The notes: generated from the sequence alone by a model not told the origin. Shown: positions 10,285 through 21,238, counted from the first letter of the stretch. The stretch: 64,000 nucleotides of DNA from an uncultured Flavobacteriaceae bacterium (GCA_913030895.1 CAJWGK010000002.1:1-64000), one strand, 5' to 3'. Numbers and translations: made by a program.

Positions 10285-11322
10285 ATGAATCGCTCCTCTA
10301 GAAGACCTGCCTTCGCTCATCTATTACTAAAAAACAAACTGAAGATTGCTGTTCTTGGTGGCGGAAGTTGGGCAACTGCTTTAATCAAAATTCTGACTGA
10401 AAACAAAAGAAAAGTAGGCTGGTATATTAGAAAGGATATCAACATTGACTTCATACGAACAAATCATCACAATCCCAATTACCTGAGTTCAATAAACCTT
10501 AGAACTAGCCGCCTTAATATAAGTTCTGATATAAATGAAATCGTTGCTGCTGCTGATGTACTATTCATTGCAATTCCCTCGGCTTTTATTGCCTCAGAAT
10601 TGAATAAAATTCAGGTTCCCATCGATCAAAAAATAATCTTCTCAGCTGTCAAGGGAGTCGTTCCAGAAAGCATGCTAATTGTTGGGCAACATTTCCATGA
10701 AAAATATGATATTCCCTATGAGAAGATAGGTGTGATTACTGGTCCTTGCCATGCGGAGGAAGTAGCGATGGAAAGGCTTTCTTTTCTAACCGTAGCTTGC
10801 ATTGATATAAGTTTGGCAAAAGCAATTACTTCCATGCTAAAAACCAAATACATTCGAACAAAGACGTCCAATGATATTATTGGCACAGAATATGCCAGTA
10901 TGCTCAAAAATATTTATGCCATTGCTGCGGGTATCGCCCATTCATTGGGATATGGAGATAATTTTCAAAGTGTTTTAATGAGTAATGCTATTCGAGAAAT
11001 GAAAAGATTTATCAAGGATGTTTACAAACTCAAACGCAATATCAATAACTCGGCTTATTTGGGGGATCTTTTAGTAACGGGGTATTCTATTTTTAGTCGA
11101 AATCGAACTTTTGGCAGTATGATTGGTAAAGGCTATTCTGTGAAAGCTGCTCAGATGGAAATGCAAATGGTTGCAGAGGGTTATTACGCGACAAAATCAG
11201 CCAAAATGATCAACCAAAGTTACCCTACACGTATTCCGATAATAGATGCAGTATTCAGTATTCTTTACGAGGGTAAAAACGCTCAAAAGATTTTTAAAAA
11301 ACTAGAGAAAAAATTGGACTAA
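10285..11322 (+). CDS. gpsA: glycerol-3-phosphate dehydrogenase [NAD(P)+]
   Basis: [54 protein letters not shown] motifs. Confidence 0.9.
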   Translation: MNRSSRRPAFAHLLLKNKLKIAVLGGGSWATALIKILTENKRKVGWYIRKDINIDFIRTNHHNPNYLSSINLRTSRLNISSDINEIVAAADVLFIAIPSAFIASELNKIQVPIDQKIIFSAVKGVVPESMLIVGQHFHEKYDIPYEKIGVITGPCHAEEVAMERLSFLTVACIDISLAKAITSMLKTKYIRTKTSNDIIGTEYASMLKNIYAIAAGIAHSLGYGDNFQSVLMSNAIREMKRFIKDVYKLKRNINNSAYLGDLLVTGYSIFSRNRTFGSMIGKGYSVKAAQMEMQMVAEGYYATKSAKMINQSYPTRIPIIDAVFSILYEGKNAQKIFKKLEKKLD

Positions 11323-12335
11323 ACCCCTGATTTAAATTGGGATAAAAAGCGGACGTCATTTTCAAAAAATAAGCGGATATCCCCGATTTGGTATAGCAAC
11401 ATCGTAATACGTTCGATTCCCATGCCAAAAGCATAACCAGAATACTCCTCGGGGTCAATATTGCAATTTTTCAAAACGTTAGGATCTACCATACCACATC
11501 CCATGATTTCCAACCATCCTGTTCCCTTTGTAATCCGGTAATCCGTCTCGGTTTCTAATCCCCAATAAATATCAACTTCAGCGCTGGGCTCTGTAAAGGG
11601 AAAATAAGAAGGTCTTAATCGTATTTTTGACTTTCCAAAAAGAGATTTGGTGAAATATAAAAGGGTTTGTTTGAGATCGGCGAAAGAAACATTTTTGTCA
11701 ATATACAGTCCTTCAACTTGGTGAAAAATACAATGAGATCTAGCAGAAATGGCTTCGTTTCTAAATACTCTTCCTGGTGAAATTGTCCGAATCGGTGGCT
11801 CATTGTCTTCCATATACCTAACCTGAACAGAAGATGTATGTGTACGTAATAATATATCCGGATTGGTCTGAATAAAAAAGGTATCCTGCATGTCCCTTGC
11901 CGGGTGATATTCAGGAAGGTTTAAAGCGGTAAAATTGTGCCAATCATCTTCAATTTCTGGTCCCTCAGAAATATTAAATCCGATTTGAGCAAATATATCT
12001 ACAATTCTGTTTTTAACTAATGATAATGGATGTCTTGATCCCAATTCAATCGGAAACCCTGGGCGAGATAAATCGCCATAGCTACCCACGGCAGTTTGAT
12101 CCTCTAAATTAGATTGAAGGGCTTTAACTTTTTCTGTAACAGCTGTCTTTAATGAATTTAGTGCCTGTCCATATGCCTTTTTCTCCGATGGAGGAACAGT
12201 TTTAAATGCAGCAAAGAAGTCATTTAAAACACCTTTTTTTCCTAGATATTTTATTCGAAATGTTTCTACCTCCTCTTTGGATTCAGTACTAAATGACTTA
12301 ACCAAGTCTAAGTTTTCATTAATTTTTTCAATCAT
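11319..12335 (-). CDS. pheS: phenylalanyl-tRNA synthetase alpha subunit
   Basis: [57 protein letters not shown]. Confidence 0.95.
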   Translation of the reverse strand: MIEKINENLDLVKSFSTESKEEVETFRIKYLGKKGVLNDFFAAFKTVPPSEKKAYGQALNSLKTAVTEKVKALQSNLEDQTAVGSYGDLSRPGFPIELGSRHPLSLVKNRIVDIFAQIGFNISEGPEIEDDWHNFTALNLPEYHPARDMQDTFFIQTNPDILLRTHTSSVQVRYMEDNEPPIRTISPGRVFRNEAISARSHCIFHQVEGLYIDKNVSFADLKQTLLYFTKSLFGKSKIRLRPSYFPFTEPSAEVDIYWGLETETDYRITKGTGWLEIMGCGMVDPNVLKNCNIDPEEYSGYAFGMGIERITMLLYQIGDIRLFFENDVRFLSQFKSGV

Positions 12336-12352
12336 GGCACAAAAGTAAACAT

Positions 12353-12760
12353 TTATTGAATTAGCTCCCGCTTTAAAAAATAGGTAACCAATGCTTCTTT
12401 CATCAATATACTTTGCTCCCCGGGTTTGAGTGATGGTAATGGCTCTAATAACTCAAAATGAGGCCATCCATCTCCATCAAAATAATCAAACCGATAATAG
12501 CCAAAGGGTTCTAAGACACTGCAAATCCCAATGTGAATTAAATTCACATTATCGTCTTTTTTCATTTTTTTGTGCACCTGACCCAATTCCTGTAAACCAA
12601 CCAAGTAGAGAATCCCTTCAACATCAAGTGCTTCTCCATCAGAAAATTTATCACTCAAAACATTTACCAAGTTCTCCCAGCGGGACTTTAATTGTTGATC
12701 TCGATTTTGATTTTTTTGCACCTTACAAAGATACTTGCTTTGTGAAAATCTAATGCGCAC
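12353..12760 (-). CDS. conserved hypothetical protein
   Basis: Intact 135-aa ORF between pheS and cvpA; no family recognised. Confidence 0.55.
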   Translation of the reverse strand: MRIRFSQSKYLCKVQKNQNRDQQLKSRWENLVNVLSDKFSDGEALDVEGILYLVGLQELGQVHKKMKKDDNVNLIHIGICSVLEPFGYYRFDYFDGDGWPHFELLEPLPSLKPGEQSILMKEALVTYFLKRELIQ

Positions 12761-12789
12761 ATTACAAAAAATAAAGTACTTTCGTATTT

Positions 12790-13299
12790 GTGAATATACT
12801 CGATATCATACTCGCCCTTGCCCTAGGTTTTGGATTTCTAAAAGGTTTTACAAAGGGTTTTATTATTGAAATAGCCAGTTTGGGCGCCTTATTTTTAGGA
12901 CTTTTGGGGGCGATAAAATTTTCGAGTTTTGTAGCAGAGCGGATCAAAGATTTTGTCGATTGGAGTCCAATTGCAATCCAAACCATTTCTTACCTTCTAA
13001 TCTTTATCATTATCGTTTATGCCGTTTCTGTTTTGTCAAAAGGTTTGACTAAAATATTAAGCCAAGCTTCATTGGGGTTATTCAATAAATTTCTAGGTGC
13101 CATTTTTGGGGTTTTGAAATGGGCAGTTCTTATGAGTGTCATTTTATTTTTTTTAGTAAAAATCAATGAATGGATTGTCATAATTGACCAAGAAATGATC
13201 AAAGGGTCTTTGTTATTCGAACCGATTACCGAGCTTGGAGAATATCTATTTAATTGGGGTAGTGAACTATCCAAAGAAATTCCCGAGGACCTTATTTGA
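12790..13299 (+). CDS. CvpA family membrane protein
   Basis: ILDIILALALGFGFLKGFTKGFI N-terminus with multiple TMs; GTG start. Confidence 0.85.
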   Translation: MNILDIILALALGFGFLKGFTKGFIIEIASLGALFLGLLGAIKFSSFVAERIKDFVDWSPIAIQTISYLLIFIIIVYAVSVLSKGLTKILSQASLGLFNKFLGAIFGVLKWAVLMSVILFFLVKINEWIVIIDQEMIKGSLLFEPITELGEYLFNWGSELSKEIPEDLI

Positions 13300-14059
13300 A
13301 CCCCTTTAAACTTCTTACCTCACCTTCTTTAATCCAACCTTCTGAGCCGTTAGCAATTCTTATTTTTTGCCATTCTTGAAGCGCATCCAACATCTGAACT
13401 TTTGTGCCTTCATGGAGCAAGAATAAGACCTCGGCCCGTGAATTGGGTTCTGCCCAAACTTCTATTTTTTTATTGAATAGAATCCCATAAGTCGTCTCCG
13501 CAGTGTTTTTAGATTTAATCACTGCAATTGAAATTGAACTAATCAAAAACAACCCAGACACAATAGTGATAACAAAGTAGATCCGCTTTGCCAAAGGAAT
13601 TTTATTTTTAGAATAAAACCCCCAAAATATTGCCAATAACCAGGCCAAAAGAACCGAAAAGATCGCCCAGCCTTGTTGAGAAAACAAACCGACAAGACCC
13701 TGCTGAAATTTTGATATTTGAGACTTAGGAAGAACTTCAACCGCATCTATTGCCATGTTTTGAGCAAAAGCACTATTGATATTGATGTCTTCGTCTTGAG
13801 GATTCAATTGTTTTGCTTTTTCATAGAAGAAAATACTTTCCGCTACATTATTCAACCGATAATAACAGTTTGCCATATTGTAGTAAAGTGCTGCACTATG
13901 TTCACCCGAGGCTAAAATTTCTTTATATAACAAAACTGCATTCTCAAATTGACCTGCATTGTAAGCAGTATTTGCATTTTTAAATAGCTGATCGTTTTCT
14001 TGCCCAAAACCAAAAGAAATAAAAAGAATTGCGATAAGTAGGATTAATTGCTTTCTCAT
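13292..14059 (-). CDS. batE: TPR plus SH3-like protein BatE
   Basis: Signal peptide, TPR (AALYYNMANCYYRLNNVAESIFFYEKA), C-terminal SH3-like segment; last gene of bat operon. Confidence 0.8.
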   Translation of the reverse strand: MRKQLILLIAILFISFGFGQENDQLFKNANTAYNAGQFENAVLLYKEILASGEHSAALYYNMANCYYRLNNVAESIFFYEKAKQLNPQDEDININSAFAQNMAIDAVEVLPKSQISKFQQGLVGLFSQQGWAIFSVLLAWLLAIFWGFYSKNKIPLAKRIYFVITIVSGLFLISSISIAVIKSKNTAETTYGILFNKKIEVWAEPNSRAEVLFLLHEGTKVQMLDALQEWQKIRIANGSEGWIKEGEVRSLKGFK

Positions 14060-15819
14060 AATTTTTTATCAATATTGGAGATTACCTTAAGTGCCTGGTC
14101 AAAATCCTGTTGCATTTTGGCATCAGTAGTAGGCGCATATCTAGCGATTTCGCAATTCTCTAAAAGGTCAATAAATGACTTTATCTCTGACTGGTTTAGA
14201 CTTTTGCCCCCGAGCATTTCAGAAATCTTTTCTTTGCTAAAATCATCTGTTTTGATTTTGAGTTTGGCCTTAAGGTAGTTGTAAAGGGCTCGTTCCAAAG
14301 CATCGTAAAAAAGTGTTTTATTTCTTAAATTCTTTTTGGCTTCCCCAAGATATTTTTTAGCCAACCGATTAGCAGCTCTTAATCTTGATCCCTCTACATC
14401 ATCCGAAATCCTCTGATTTCTCCGAAGAAGTAGAAGAAAGGCAAATAGCATCAGAAACGGAGAAGCTAACAAGCCGTAAAATAATTTACTGTTCCAAAAT
14501 TCCTTTTGGACAATGGGCTCAAGATCAGGGTTTAACTTAATAAATCTAAAAGATTCATCTGTCGCAGTAACCAATTGTTTGTTAACAGAAGCAGTATTGT
14601 TTTCCGCATTGGGAGAGACAGGGCCGCCGTAAACATCAACAAGTTGATCATTAGAACGCAAGGTGATGTAGCGTTCTTGTTTGGGATCAAAATAGGAAAA
14701 GGAGACAACTGAAATGGGATACTTCCCTTGAAAGCGAGGTACAACCGTATAGTTATCCTCTATACTTCCTTGCATCCCATACAAGGATGTTTTGACATTT
14801 TCGGAATGTTCAGGTTCAAAGACCTCTAACGTACTGGGTAGAACAAGCTTTGGCAAATTAAAAAGCTTTAGATTTCCATTACCTGACACTTTTAATTTTA
14901 CCTCAAAAGATTCGGTTGCCTTGAGAGAATTTTTATTGATTAATACGTCAAAATCAAATTGCCCAACAGCACCAAAATAATTAACTGGTTTTCCTTTTTC
15001 AGGTAGGGGCTTAACATTGATTATTTTTTTTCCTGCCGATACTGATCTGGAGGATTGCTGTACAATTCTATTTCCAAAAAAGTCTCTTCGCCTTGAAGGT
15101 AAATCAATAACTAAACTCAAGGTTAATGGCTCAATGGTCAACTTACCAGTTTTCTGTGGATACAGCACACTTTTTCGCCAAACCACAACATTATAATCTT
15201 CTCCCTTGTAAGTTCCAGATTCTACTTTAAGCTGTGGAATATTAATATTGTGGCTCCAAAAATCTGCAAACTTAGGATTATCAACTGCCCGACCATCTGA
15301 TATTCGCAATGGATTTCTGAAATATAATTTATAAACCACCGTAATAGCCTCATTAAGATAAGGGCGGCTATTAGAAATCTCAGCTACAAGATGAAGGTTA
15401 TCATCGATTAAATACTCTGGGCTATTAGGGTCTCTTGGAACTTCTACTGCCTCAGTTACTGTAATATCAACAGGAGAGGTCTTATATATAGAACCTCCAA
15501 TATTGATCGTAGCTTGTTTGATACTTAATGCACCTTTTTTATTAGGTGTCAGAAAATAGGTATAGGTTTTTGAAAAGCTTCTTTTTCCATTTACCCATGA
15601 GTTACTAATTGACTGATTGGGGCCACCAACGACTGTAAACCCAGAAAAATCGGGAGGCGTAAAGTCATCCCCATTTTGATTCATGTTAAAATCTACTCGC
15701 AATCGTTCATTTAAGCCCAGACTTCTCTTACTGACTTTTATGTCAAAGCTTACATCTTGAGCAATCGATTGCACGATTCCCGTAATTAACAGTAAAACAA
15801 AAATCCAAAACTTTTTCAT
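14056..15819 (-). CDS. batD: BatD family protein
   Basis: Secreted N-terminus, oxygen-tolerance BatD-type domain (QSISNSWVNGKRSFSKTYTYFLTPNKKGALSI), C-terminal TM; operon position. Confidence 0.85.
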   Translation of the reverse strand: MKKFWIFVLLLITGIVQSIAQDVSFDIKVSKRSLGLNERLRVDFNMNQNGDDFTPPDFSGFTVVGGPNQSISNSWVNGKRSFSKTYTYFLTPNKKGALSIKQATINIGGSIYKTSPVDITVTEAVEVPRDPNSPEYLIDDNLHLVAEISNSRPYLNEAITVVYKLYFRNPLRISDGRAVDNPKFADFWSHNINIPQLKVESGTYKGEDYNVVVWRKSVLYPQKTGKLTIEPLTLSLVIDLPSRRRDFFGNRIVQQSSRSVSAGKKIINVKPLPEKGKPVNYFGAVGQFDFDVLINKNSLKATESFEVKLKVSGNGNLKLFNLPKLVLPSTLEVFEPEHSENVKTSLYGMQGSIEDNYTVVPRFQGKYPISVVSFSYFDPKQERYITLRSNDQLVDVYGGPVSPNAENNTASVNKQLVTATDESFRFIKLNPDLEPIVQKEFWNSKLFYGLLASPFLMLFAFLLLLRRNQRISDDVEGSRLRAANRLAKKYLGEAKKNLRNKTLFYDALERALYNYLKAKLKIKTDDFSKEKISEMLGGKSLNQSEIKSFIDLLENCEIARYAPTTDAKMQQDFDQALKVISNIDKKL

Positions 15820-15829
15820 CGATAAAATT

Positions 15830-16657
15830 TTACCAATCTTTTCTTCCTCTCACAGGCACACCTTGTACCTTCTCTGCATTCACTTTATCTTGAACCTCTT
15901 TCTCTTGATTATTCATTGCCTCAAGCAAGCTTCTAACCTGCTCTGGTGACAACTCCGATTGCTTAGGTTGTTGTGGCGACTGATTTTGTTTTTCATTATC
16001 TCCCTCACTAGGTTGGTTGTCTTTTTCCTGATCTCCCTCATCTTTTTTATCTTCCTCATCTTCACCTTGATCACTTTCATTATCATCCTTATTCTCTCCT
16101 GAATCCTGATCTTTGTCACCATCCTTGTCTTGGTCTTTGTTCTCCTGATCATCTTGATTATCCTGATCTTGTTGATCCTGTTCGTCCTCTTGATCTTGGT
16201 TTTGATCTTGATTTTGTTGTTCTTTTTCTAGAAGTTCTTTTGCCAATGCGTAATTGTATCGAGTTTCTTCATCTTGGGGATTATTCCTAAGCGCATTTTT
16301 GTAGGTTTCCACAGCTTTGGCATAGTCTTTTTGTTTCATAAAGACATTCCCCATATTATGTAGTGCATGATGCTTACTAGATTTATTTTCCGCAAATTTT
16401 TGTGTCTGGAAATAGCGTTGTTTCGCCTCCTCATAGTCTTGCTCGTTAAAGTGCGTATTACCGAGGTTATAGAGAGCTTCAGTTCTTTCAGGAGACTTAG
16501 AAAGAGCCTCGCGATAAACCATCTCAGCCTCATCAAAGACCTCAGCATCGGCGAGTTGATTACCTTCATATATTTGATTGGTAACCTCACTCTCTTGTGC
16601 GTTAATTTGCACCAAAGTGAACAGACACAAAACCATTAAGAAAGTTCTTATTAACAT
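15830..16657 (-). CDS. batC: TPR protein BatC with acidic low-complexity C-terminal half
   Basis: TPR repeats (EALYNLGNTHFNEQDYEEAKQRYFQ; ALHNMGNVFMKQKDYAKAVETYKNAL) followed by a D/Q/E/K-rich tract. Confidence 0.8.
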   Translation of the reverse strand: MLIRTFLMVLCLFTLVQINAQESEVTNQIYEGNQLADAEVFDEAEMVYREALSKSPERTEALYNLGNTHFNEQDYEEAKQRYFQTQKFAENKSSKHHALHNMGNVFMKQKDYAKAVETYKNALRNNPQDEETRYNYALAKELLEKEQQNQDQNQDQEDEQDQQDQDNQDDQENKDQDKDGDKDQDSGENKDDNESDQGEDEEDKKDEGDQEKDNQPSEGDNEKQNQSPQQPKQSELSPEQVRSLLEAMNNQEKEVQDKVNAEKVQGVPVRGRKDW

Positions 16658-16659
16658 TA

Positions 16660-17691
16660 TTATTCGTTAAATAAATTAAGGCGTTGAACCCATTTGGTTT
16701 TTGTTTCAAAAAGAAACAGCTCTAACAAAATTAGCAGGAATCCCGTAAAAAGAAAAATCTGAAACTGATCTTTATAACTTACAAATTTCTTAGCTTCAAA
16801 CTCTTTTTTATCCATTTCCTTTAGCGTTCCTACCACGAAATCTACCACAGCTTGCGTATCGTTCCCGTCAATGTATCCACCATCAGCGGCATCGGCAATT
16901 TGTTCAAGTATTTCGGCATTTCTCTTGGTGATGACCGTCTCCCCTTCCATATCTTTCTTATAGGATTCTACTATCCCTTTCCTCTTTATTGGAATGGGGG
17001 CTCCTTCATCAGAACCTACTCCGAAAGTGAAAATTCTTATTCCCATAGCTGAAGCCCGATTTGCTGCTGATTCAGCTTCCTCTGAGTGATCCTCTCCGTC
17101 CGAAACTAAAAATACCACACGATTGGTTTGATCTTCATCATCAAAAAATGTTCCTGATAAGTCCAATGCAGCATCCAAAGCGGTTCCCTGAGAAGATAGC
17201 ATGTCGGTATTTAGCGCCTGTAAAAAGATTTTAGCAGCACCATAATCTGTAGTAATTGGCAGCTGAGGAATTGCCTGAGCTGCATAGGCGATAATGCCTA
17301 TACGATCACTTGCCAATTCATTGATAATGGCTGAAACCAAACGTTTAGACTTCTCTAATCGGTTAGGCGCAATATCCTCGGCTAACATACTCTTAGAGAC
17401 ATCAATAGCAAAAACAATATCCACACCCTCTCTTTTTACGGTTTCCAATTGCGTTCCAATTTTAGGATTTACAAGACCCACGATTAAAAATGAAACCCCT
17501 AAAGTCAACAAAAGCAATTTTAGGACAGGTTTAAACTTGGATCGGTTTGGACTTAATTTTTCCATGAGTGAAGATTGGGCAAAGCGGGTTTGGACGTTTC
17601 TCTTCCATCTTGCAACCACCAAATAACCAATCCATAACACTGGTAAAATACTAAAGAAGTATAAGTAAAATGGCGTATCCAACTGGTACAT
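16660..17691 (-). CDS. batB: VWA domain protein BatB
   Basis: VWA MIDAS IVFAIDVSKSMLAEDIAPNRL and VFLVSDGEDHSEEA. Confidence 0.88.
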   Translation of the reverse strand: MYQLDTPFYLYFFSILPVLWIGYLVVARWKRNVQTRFAQSSLMEKLSPNRSKFKPVLKLLLLTLGVSFLIVGLVNPKIGTQLETVKREGVDIVFAIDVSKSMLAEDIAPNRLEKSKRLVSAIINELASDRIGIIAYAAQAIPQLPITTDYGAAKIFLQALNTDMLSSQGTALDAALDLSGTFFDDEDQTNRVVFLVSDGEDHSEEAESAANRASAMGIRIFTFGVGSDEGAPIPIKRKGIVESYKKDMEGETVITKRNAEILEQIADAADGGYIDGNDTQAVVDFVVGTLKEMDKKEFEAKKFVSYKDQFQIFLFTGFLLILLELFLFETKTKWVQRLNLFNE

Positions 17692-17692
17692 A

Positions 17693-18697
17693 TCAAATAA
17701 AACTTTTAAATAGGGTATTTCGGGCCAACCACTCGATCAAAATCAAAGCGAGTGCCAATAAGACCAACAGTCTAAATTTTTCTTCGTAGTTGTAATATTT
17801 AAATTCCTCTACCTCTGTTTTTTCTAGTTTGTTAATCTCATCATAAATCTCCTCAAGCTTTTTGTTGTCAGTAGCCCTGAAGTAAAGTCCCCCTGTGTTT
17901 TTTGCAATGGTTTTCAATAACTCCTCGTCAATCTCGACTTTGGTTAGTCCATACTGAAACTTTCCGTTGGGTAAAATCCCTACTGGTGCTCTTGCAGTTC
18001 CATTACTTCCTAATCCAATGGTGTAGGTCTTAATTGCATATTCTACTGCCAACTCACTGGCAATTTTAGGGTCGATAAAGCCTGAGTTATTCACCCCATC
18101 GGTTAGTAAAATGATAACTTTACTTTTAGCGCGACTATCTTTCAGTCGGTTAACGGCTGTCGCAAGCCCCATACCAATCGCAGTTCCATCTTCAATGATG
18201 CCCTCATATCGAATTTCACCTAAAGCATTTTTTACAATTGCTTTATCGCTTGTAATGGGTGTTTTGGTATAGCTTTCCCCTGCATAAATGACCAGTCCGA
18301 TACGATCACTGATGCGATCATCAATAAAAGATGTGGCGACCCTTTTAAGGGCAGAAAGTCGGTTAGGCTTTAAATCCTGTGCTAACATACTGGAGGAAAC
18401 ATCAATGGCCATTACAATATCGATTCCTTTGTTCAATTTAGTTCTGGTTGAAACGTCCATGGTTTGTGGGCGTGCTATTGCCAAAACAATCAAAGCCATG
18501 GCAAGAAGTCTCAATACAAACAAGAGTGGTTGAAGCTTTGCTAAAAAACTTGAATTTTGCTGAAAGCCTTTTAGGGAAGATATCTTCAAAACCGGCTGAG
18601 ATTTTTTTGAGGTAAAAAAGTACCATGCTATCACTAGCGGAAGCGATACAAGCAACCACAAGTAATTGGGATTCGCAAAATAAATTCCCTCAAACAT
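17693..18697 (-). CDS. batA: VWA domain protein BatA
   Basis: VWA MIDAS IVMAIDVSSSMLAQDLKPNRL, VIILLTDGVNNSG; operon position. Confidence 0.88.
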   Translation of the reverse strand: MFEGIYFANPNYLWLLVSLPLVIAWYFFTSKKSQPVLKISSLKGFQQNSSFLAKLQPLLFVLRLLAMALIVLAIARPQTMDVSTRTKLNKGIDIVMAIDVSSSMLAQDLKPNRLSALKRVATSFIDDRISDRIGLVIYAGESYTKTPITSDKAIVKNALGEIRYEGIIEDGTAIGMGLATAVNRLKDSRAKSKVIILLTDGVNNSGFIDPKIASELAVEYAIKTYTIGLGSNGTARAPVGILPNGKFQYGLTKVEIDEELLKTIAKNTGGLYFRATDNKKLEEIYDEINKLEKTEVEEFKYYNYEEKFRLLVLLALALILIEWLARNTLFKSFI

Positions 18698-18699
18698 CG

Positions 18700-20334
18700 C
18701 TATAATTCTTTTATAAGTTCAAAACTATCCATGACTCTTTTTTCAATCTCAGTAGCATATCGATCTTCCTTTTCATACAACAAGGTCAAATTGATACCCC
18801 CTTTGTCAAAATCAAACAAATGGGTCATGTAATTACATCTTACTCTTTCGTTTTGTCCTTTTTTGGGATAGTCTAATGTCCCATAAATTTTGAGAGATGG
18901 AATTCCCGAAAGCGTTGTAAATTCCTCTTCTTTTATAAGAATATTTACCGCGCCACGAGACTGAAAATCCTTGATGATGTCATTGATTAATTCTTGGATT
19001 TTCTCCTTATCTCTAACTTGTTGCTCCTCTTTTGATGGTTTTTCTTCTGCCTGTTTTTGGGGGGCTTTCTGGGTAAATACCAGGTCTATGTAGAAAGGAG
19101 AATCATAGTCCCCAGAGGAAAAACGAAGTGCACCACCCATTTCAGTTTTAATTCGCTTCAATACCTCAGGTGTAGAAATTTTAACTGGTGGTGTTCCATA
19201 TTGACTTGTAACCCATTCTTGGTTTTTAAGCTTTATGGTTGGGTAACCCAATAAGGTATCTCTAACTGGATAAAAACCATACACTAAAATCGCTGTTCCT
19301 AAGCTTAGCACTAATAAAATTCCAAATGATGCAAAACTCCACTGCAGTTGCTTTTTTCTCCTTTTCTTTGCTAATAATTGTTGGTATTCCTCCCTTTCTC
19401 TTATCTCCTCAGGAGTGGGTTCTGGCAATGCTTCTTTGGTTTCAATGACCACTTCCTCAACCAATGCCCTATCCTTGGAAGTTGAACCAAATTCAGGAGT
19501 TGATCGAGCAAATTTTACTAAATCTGCAGTTTGTAAAACAGTCTTAAGATTTTTTATCGTTTCCCGTTCCAGTTCTAATTTCCCCGTTTGCTTCAGGGCT
19601 TCCAACTTGAGCAACAACTCATCTGTGGTACTCTCCAATGCACTAATTTTTGCTTCTTCCTCCAGATAACGTCTCACGACATCGGTCAACCTAGAATAAT
19701 AATTTTTATACTCTTCTTGTTCACTAGGTGTAACGGATTCTAACGCCTTCAATTCTTCGATAGCACGCTCAAAAGGTGGAAGTTTCTTCCTTAGTGCTTC
19801 CCTCCTTTTTTTTGCAAAAAAGAAACCATAGATCAGTCCAACCAAAATCAATACGGCAAGTAACCCAAAAATTAAACTTCGCGTCAAAGCCTCAAAGTTT
19901 TGATCTACCTGGGCAATCGGCTTAATATCGAATAACTTTTGCTTTAAGGTGTCTACTGGAACGTTGGCAACCTGAATTAATAGAGAGTCTGAGATTTTGG
20001 CAAATCCATTGATTGAAACTTTCTGTGGAGGCAACCAGTAGGCGCCCGAATCAAATTGAATCAAGGCATATTTCTTGGTGAAAAGGTAGTGACTTTGAGC
20101 CCTTAACGTATCAATTGGACTTTCCTCGAGAATTTCAAAAGGAGCAAACAGGGCTTGTTCTGGAAAAATAACCTGTACAGTGGAATCAGCTTTCAATTGG
20201 AGCGTATAGTTAATCTGTTCCCCGATACGCATTTTGGTGGTGTCCACTGCCACATTCAATTCATAATCTGACTGACCCCTCAACATACAAAAGGAGAGAA
20301 TAAACCCTAAAAAAAGTAAGGCGTTTCTCGTCAT
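18700..20334 (-). CDS. BatD-like membrane protein of the bat operon
   Basis: Signal peptide, extracytoplasmic Ig-like domain, TM, cytoplasmic helical region; lies between DUF58 and batA genes. Confidence 0.6.
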   Translation of the reverse strand: MTRNALLFLGFILSFCMLRGQSDYELNVAVDTTKMRIGEQINYTLQLKADSTVQVIFPEQALFAPFEILEESPIDTLRAQSHYLFTKKYALIQFDSGAYWLPPQKVSINGFAKISDSLLIQVANVPVDTLKQKLFDIKPIAQVDQNFEALTRSLIFGLLAVLILVGLIYGFFFAKKRREALRKKLPPFERAIEELKALESVTPSEQEEYKNYYSRLTDVVRRYLEEEAKISALESTTDELLLKLEALKQTGKLELERETIKNLKTVLQTADLVKFARSTPEFGSTSKDRALVEEVVIETKEALPEPTPEEIREREEYQQLLAKKRRKKQLQWSFASFGILLVLSLGTAILVYGFYPVRDTLLGYPTIKLKNQEWVTSQYGTPPVKISTPEVLKRIKTEMGGALRFSSGDYDSPFYIDLVFTQKAPQKQAEEKPSKEEQQVRDKEKIQELINDIIKDFQSRGAVNILIKEEEFTTLSGIPSLKIYGTLDYPKKGQNERVRCNYMTHLFDFDKGGINLTLLYEKEDRYATEIEKRVMDSFELIKEL

Positions 20335-21201
20335 TTAACCCCTTGATTTAAAATAATTCAACAACTTTTTGACATAACTCTCGTCCAAACGACAATGCAA
20401 GGTTCCCGCTCCATTTTTATGGAAAAGGCTTTCAAATTCACCGACTTGTTTTTTGTACTGCTGGGCATAGGCCTTGCGAACAGTCAAAGATTGGGTATTC
20501 ACCCAGGCCGTTTGTCCAGTTTCATTATCCAACATAGGCACCAAACCTAAATTAGGTATGTTTTCTTCATGGCGGTCAAAAATTCTAATTCCAGTCAAAT
20601 CGTGTTTTTTTGCTACAATTCTTAATGTTTTTTCATAGTTGCTATCCATGAAGTCTGACATCAAAAAAACAATGGCTTTCTTCTTCATCACACCAGACAA
20701 AAATTCTAGCGCATTACTGATATTTGTTTTTTTACTTTTTGGATCATATTCCAAAAGTTCGCGGATAATTCTCAACACATGAGACCGTCCTTTTTTGGGG
20801 GGAATAAAAAGTTCAACCTGATCTGAAAAAAGAATTAACCCAACTTTGTCATTGTTTTGCATTGCAGAGAAAGATAGTGTCGCTGCTATTTCTGTCAATT
20901 CTTCCCTCTTAAACTGTCCCTGCGTTCCGAATAATTCCGAACCACTGATATCAATCATCAACATTAAAGTCAATTCTCTTTCCTCCTCAAAAACCTTAAC
21001 AAAAGGTTCGTTATAACGTGCAGTAACATTCCAATCGATACTTCTCACGTCGTCCCCATATTGGTATTGTCGCACCTCACTAAAAGTCATTCCCCTACCT
21101 TTAAAGGTACTGTGATACTCCCCGCCAAATATATTATCGCTTAGCCGACGGGTCTTAATTTCAATTTTACGAACTTTTTTTAGGAGCTCCTTAGTGTCCA
21201 T
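20335..21201 (-). CDS. DUF58 domain-containing protein
   Basis: GRGMTFSEVRQYQYGDDVRSIDWNVTARYNEPFVKVFEEERELTLMLMIDIS, a classic DUF58 motif. Confidence 0.92.
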   Translation of the reverse strand: MDTKELLKKVRKIEIKTRRLSDNIFGGEYHSTFKGRGMTFSEVRQYQYGDDVRSIDWNVTARYNEPFVKVFEEERELTLMLMIDISGSELFGTQGQFKREELTEIAATLSFSAMQNNDKVGLILFSDQVELFIPPKKGRSHVLRIIRELLEYDPKSKKTNISNALEFLSGVMKKKAIVFLMSDFMDSNYEKTLRIVAKKHDLTGIRIFDRHEENIPNLGLVPMLDNETGQTAWVNTQSLTVRKAYAQQYKKQVGEFESLFHKNGAGTLHCRLDESYVKKLLNYFKSRG

Positions 21202-21238
21202 TGATGCTTAAATTAGTAGTGATGGAGAAGTTTATTGC

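Noticed and set aside
15960-16230. Possible tandem repeat or CRISPR-like periodicity
   Set aside because: The periodicity comes from low-complexity D/Q codons in batC; no constant repeat/spacer structure.
15913-16590. Extra minus-strand ORFs (79 and 84 aa) overlapping batC
   Set aside because: Alternative frames of the low-complexity repeat and TPR region; basic/Met-rich compositional artefacts.
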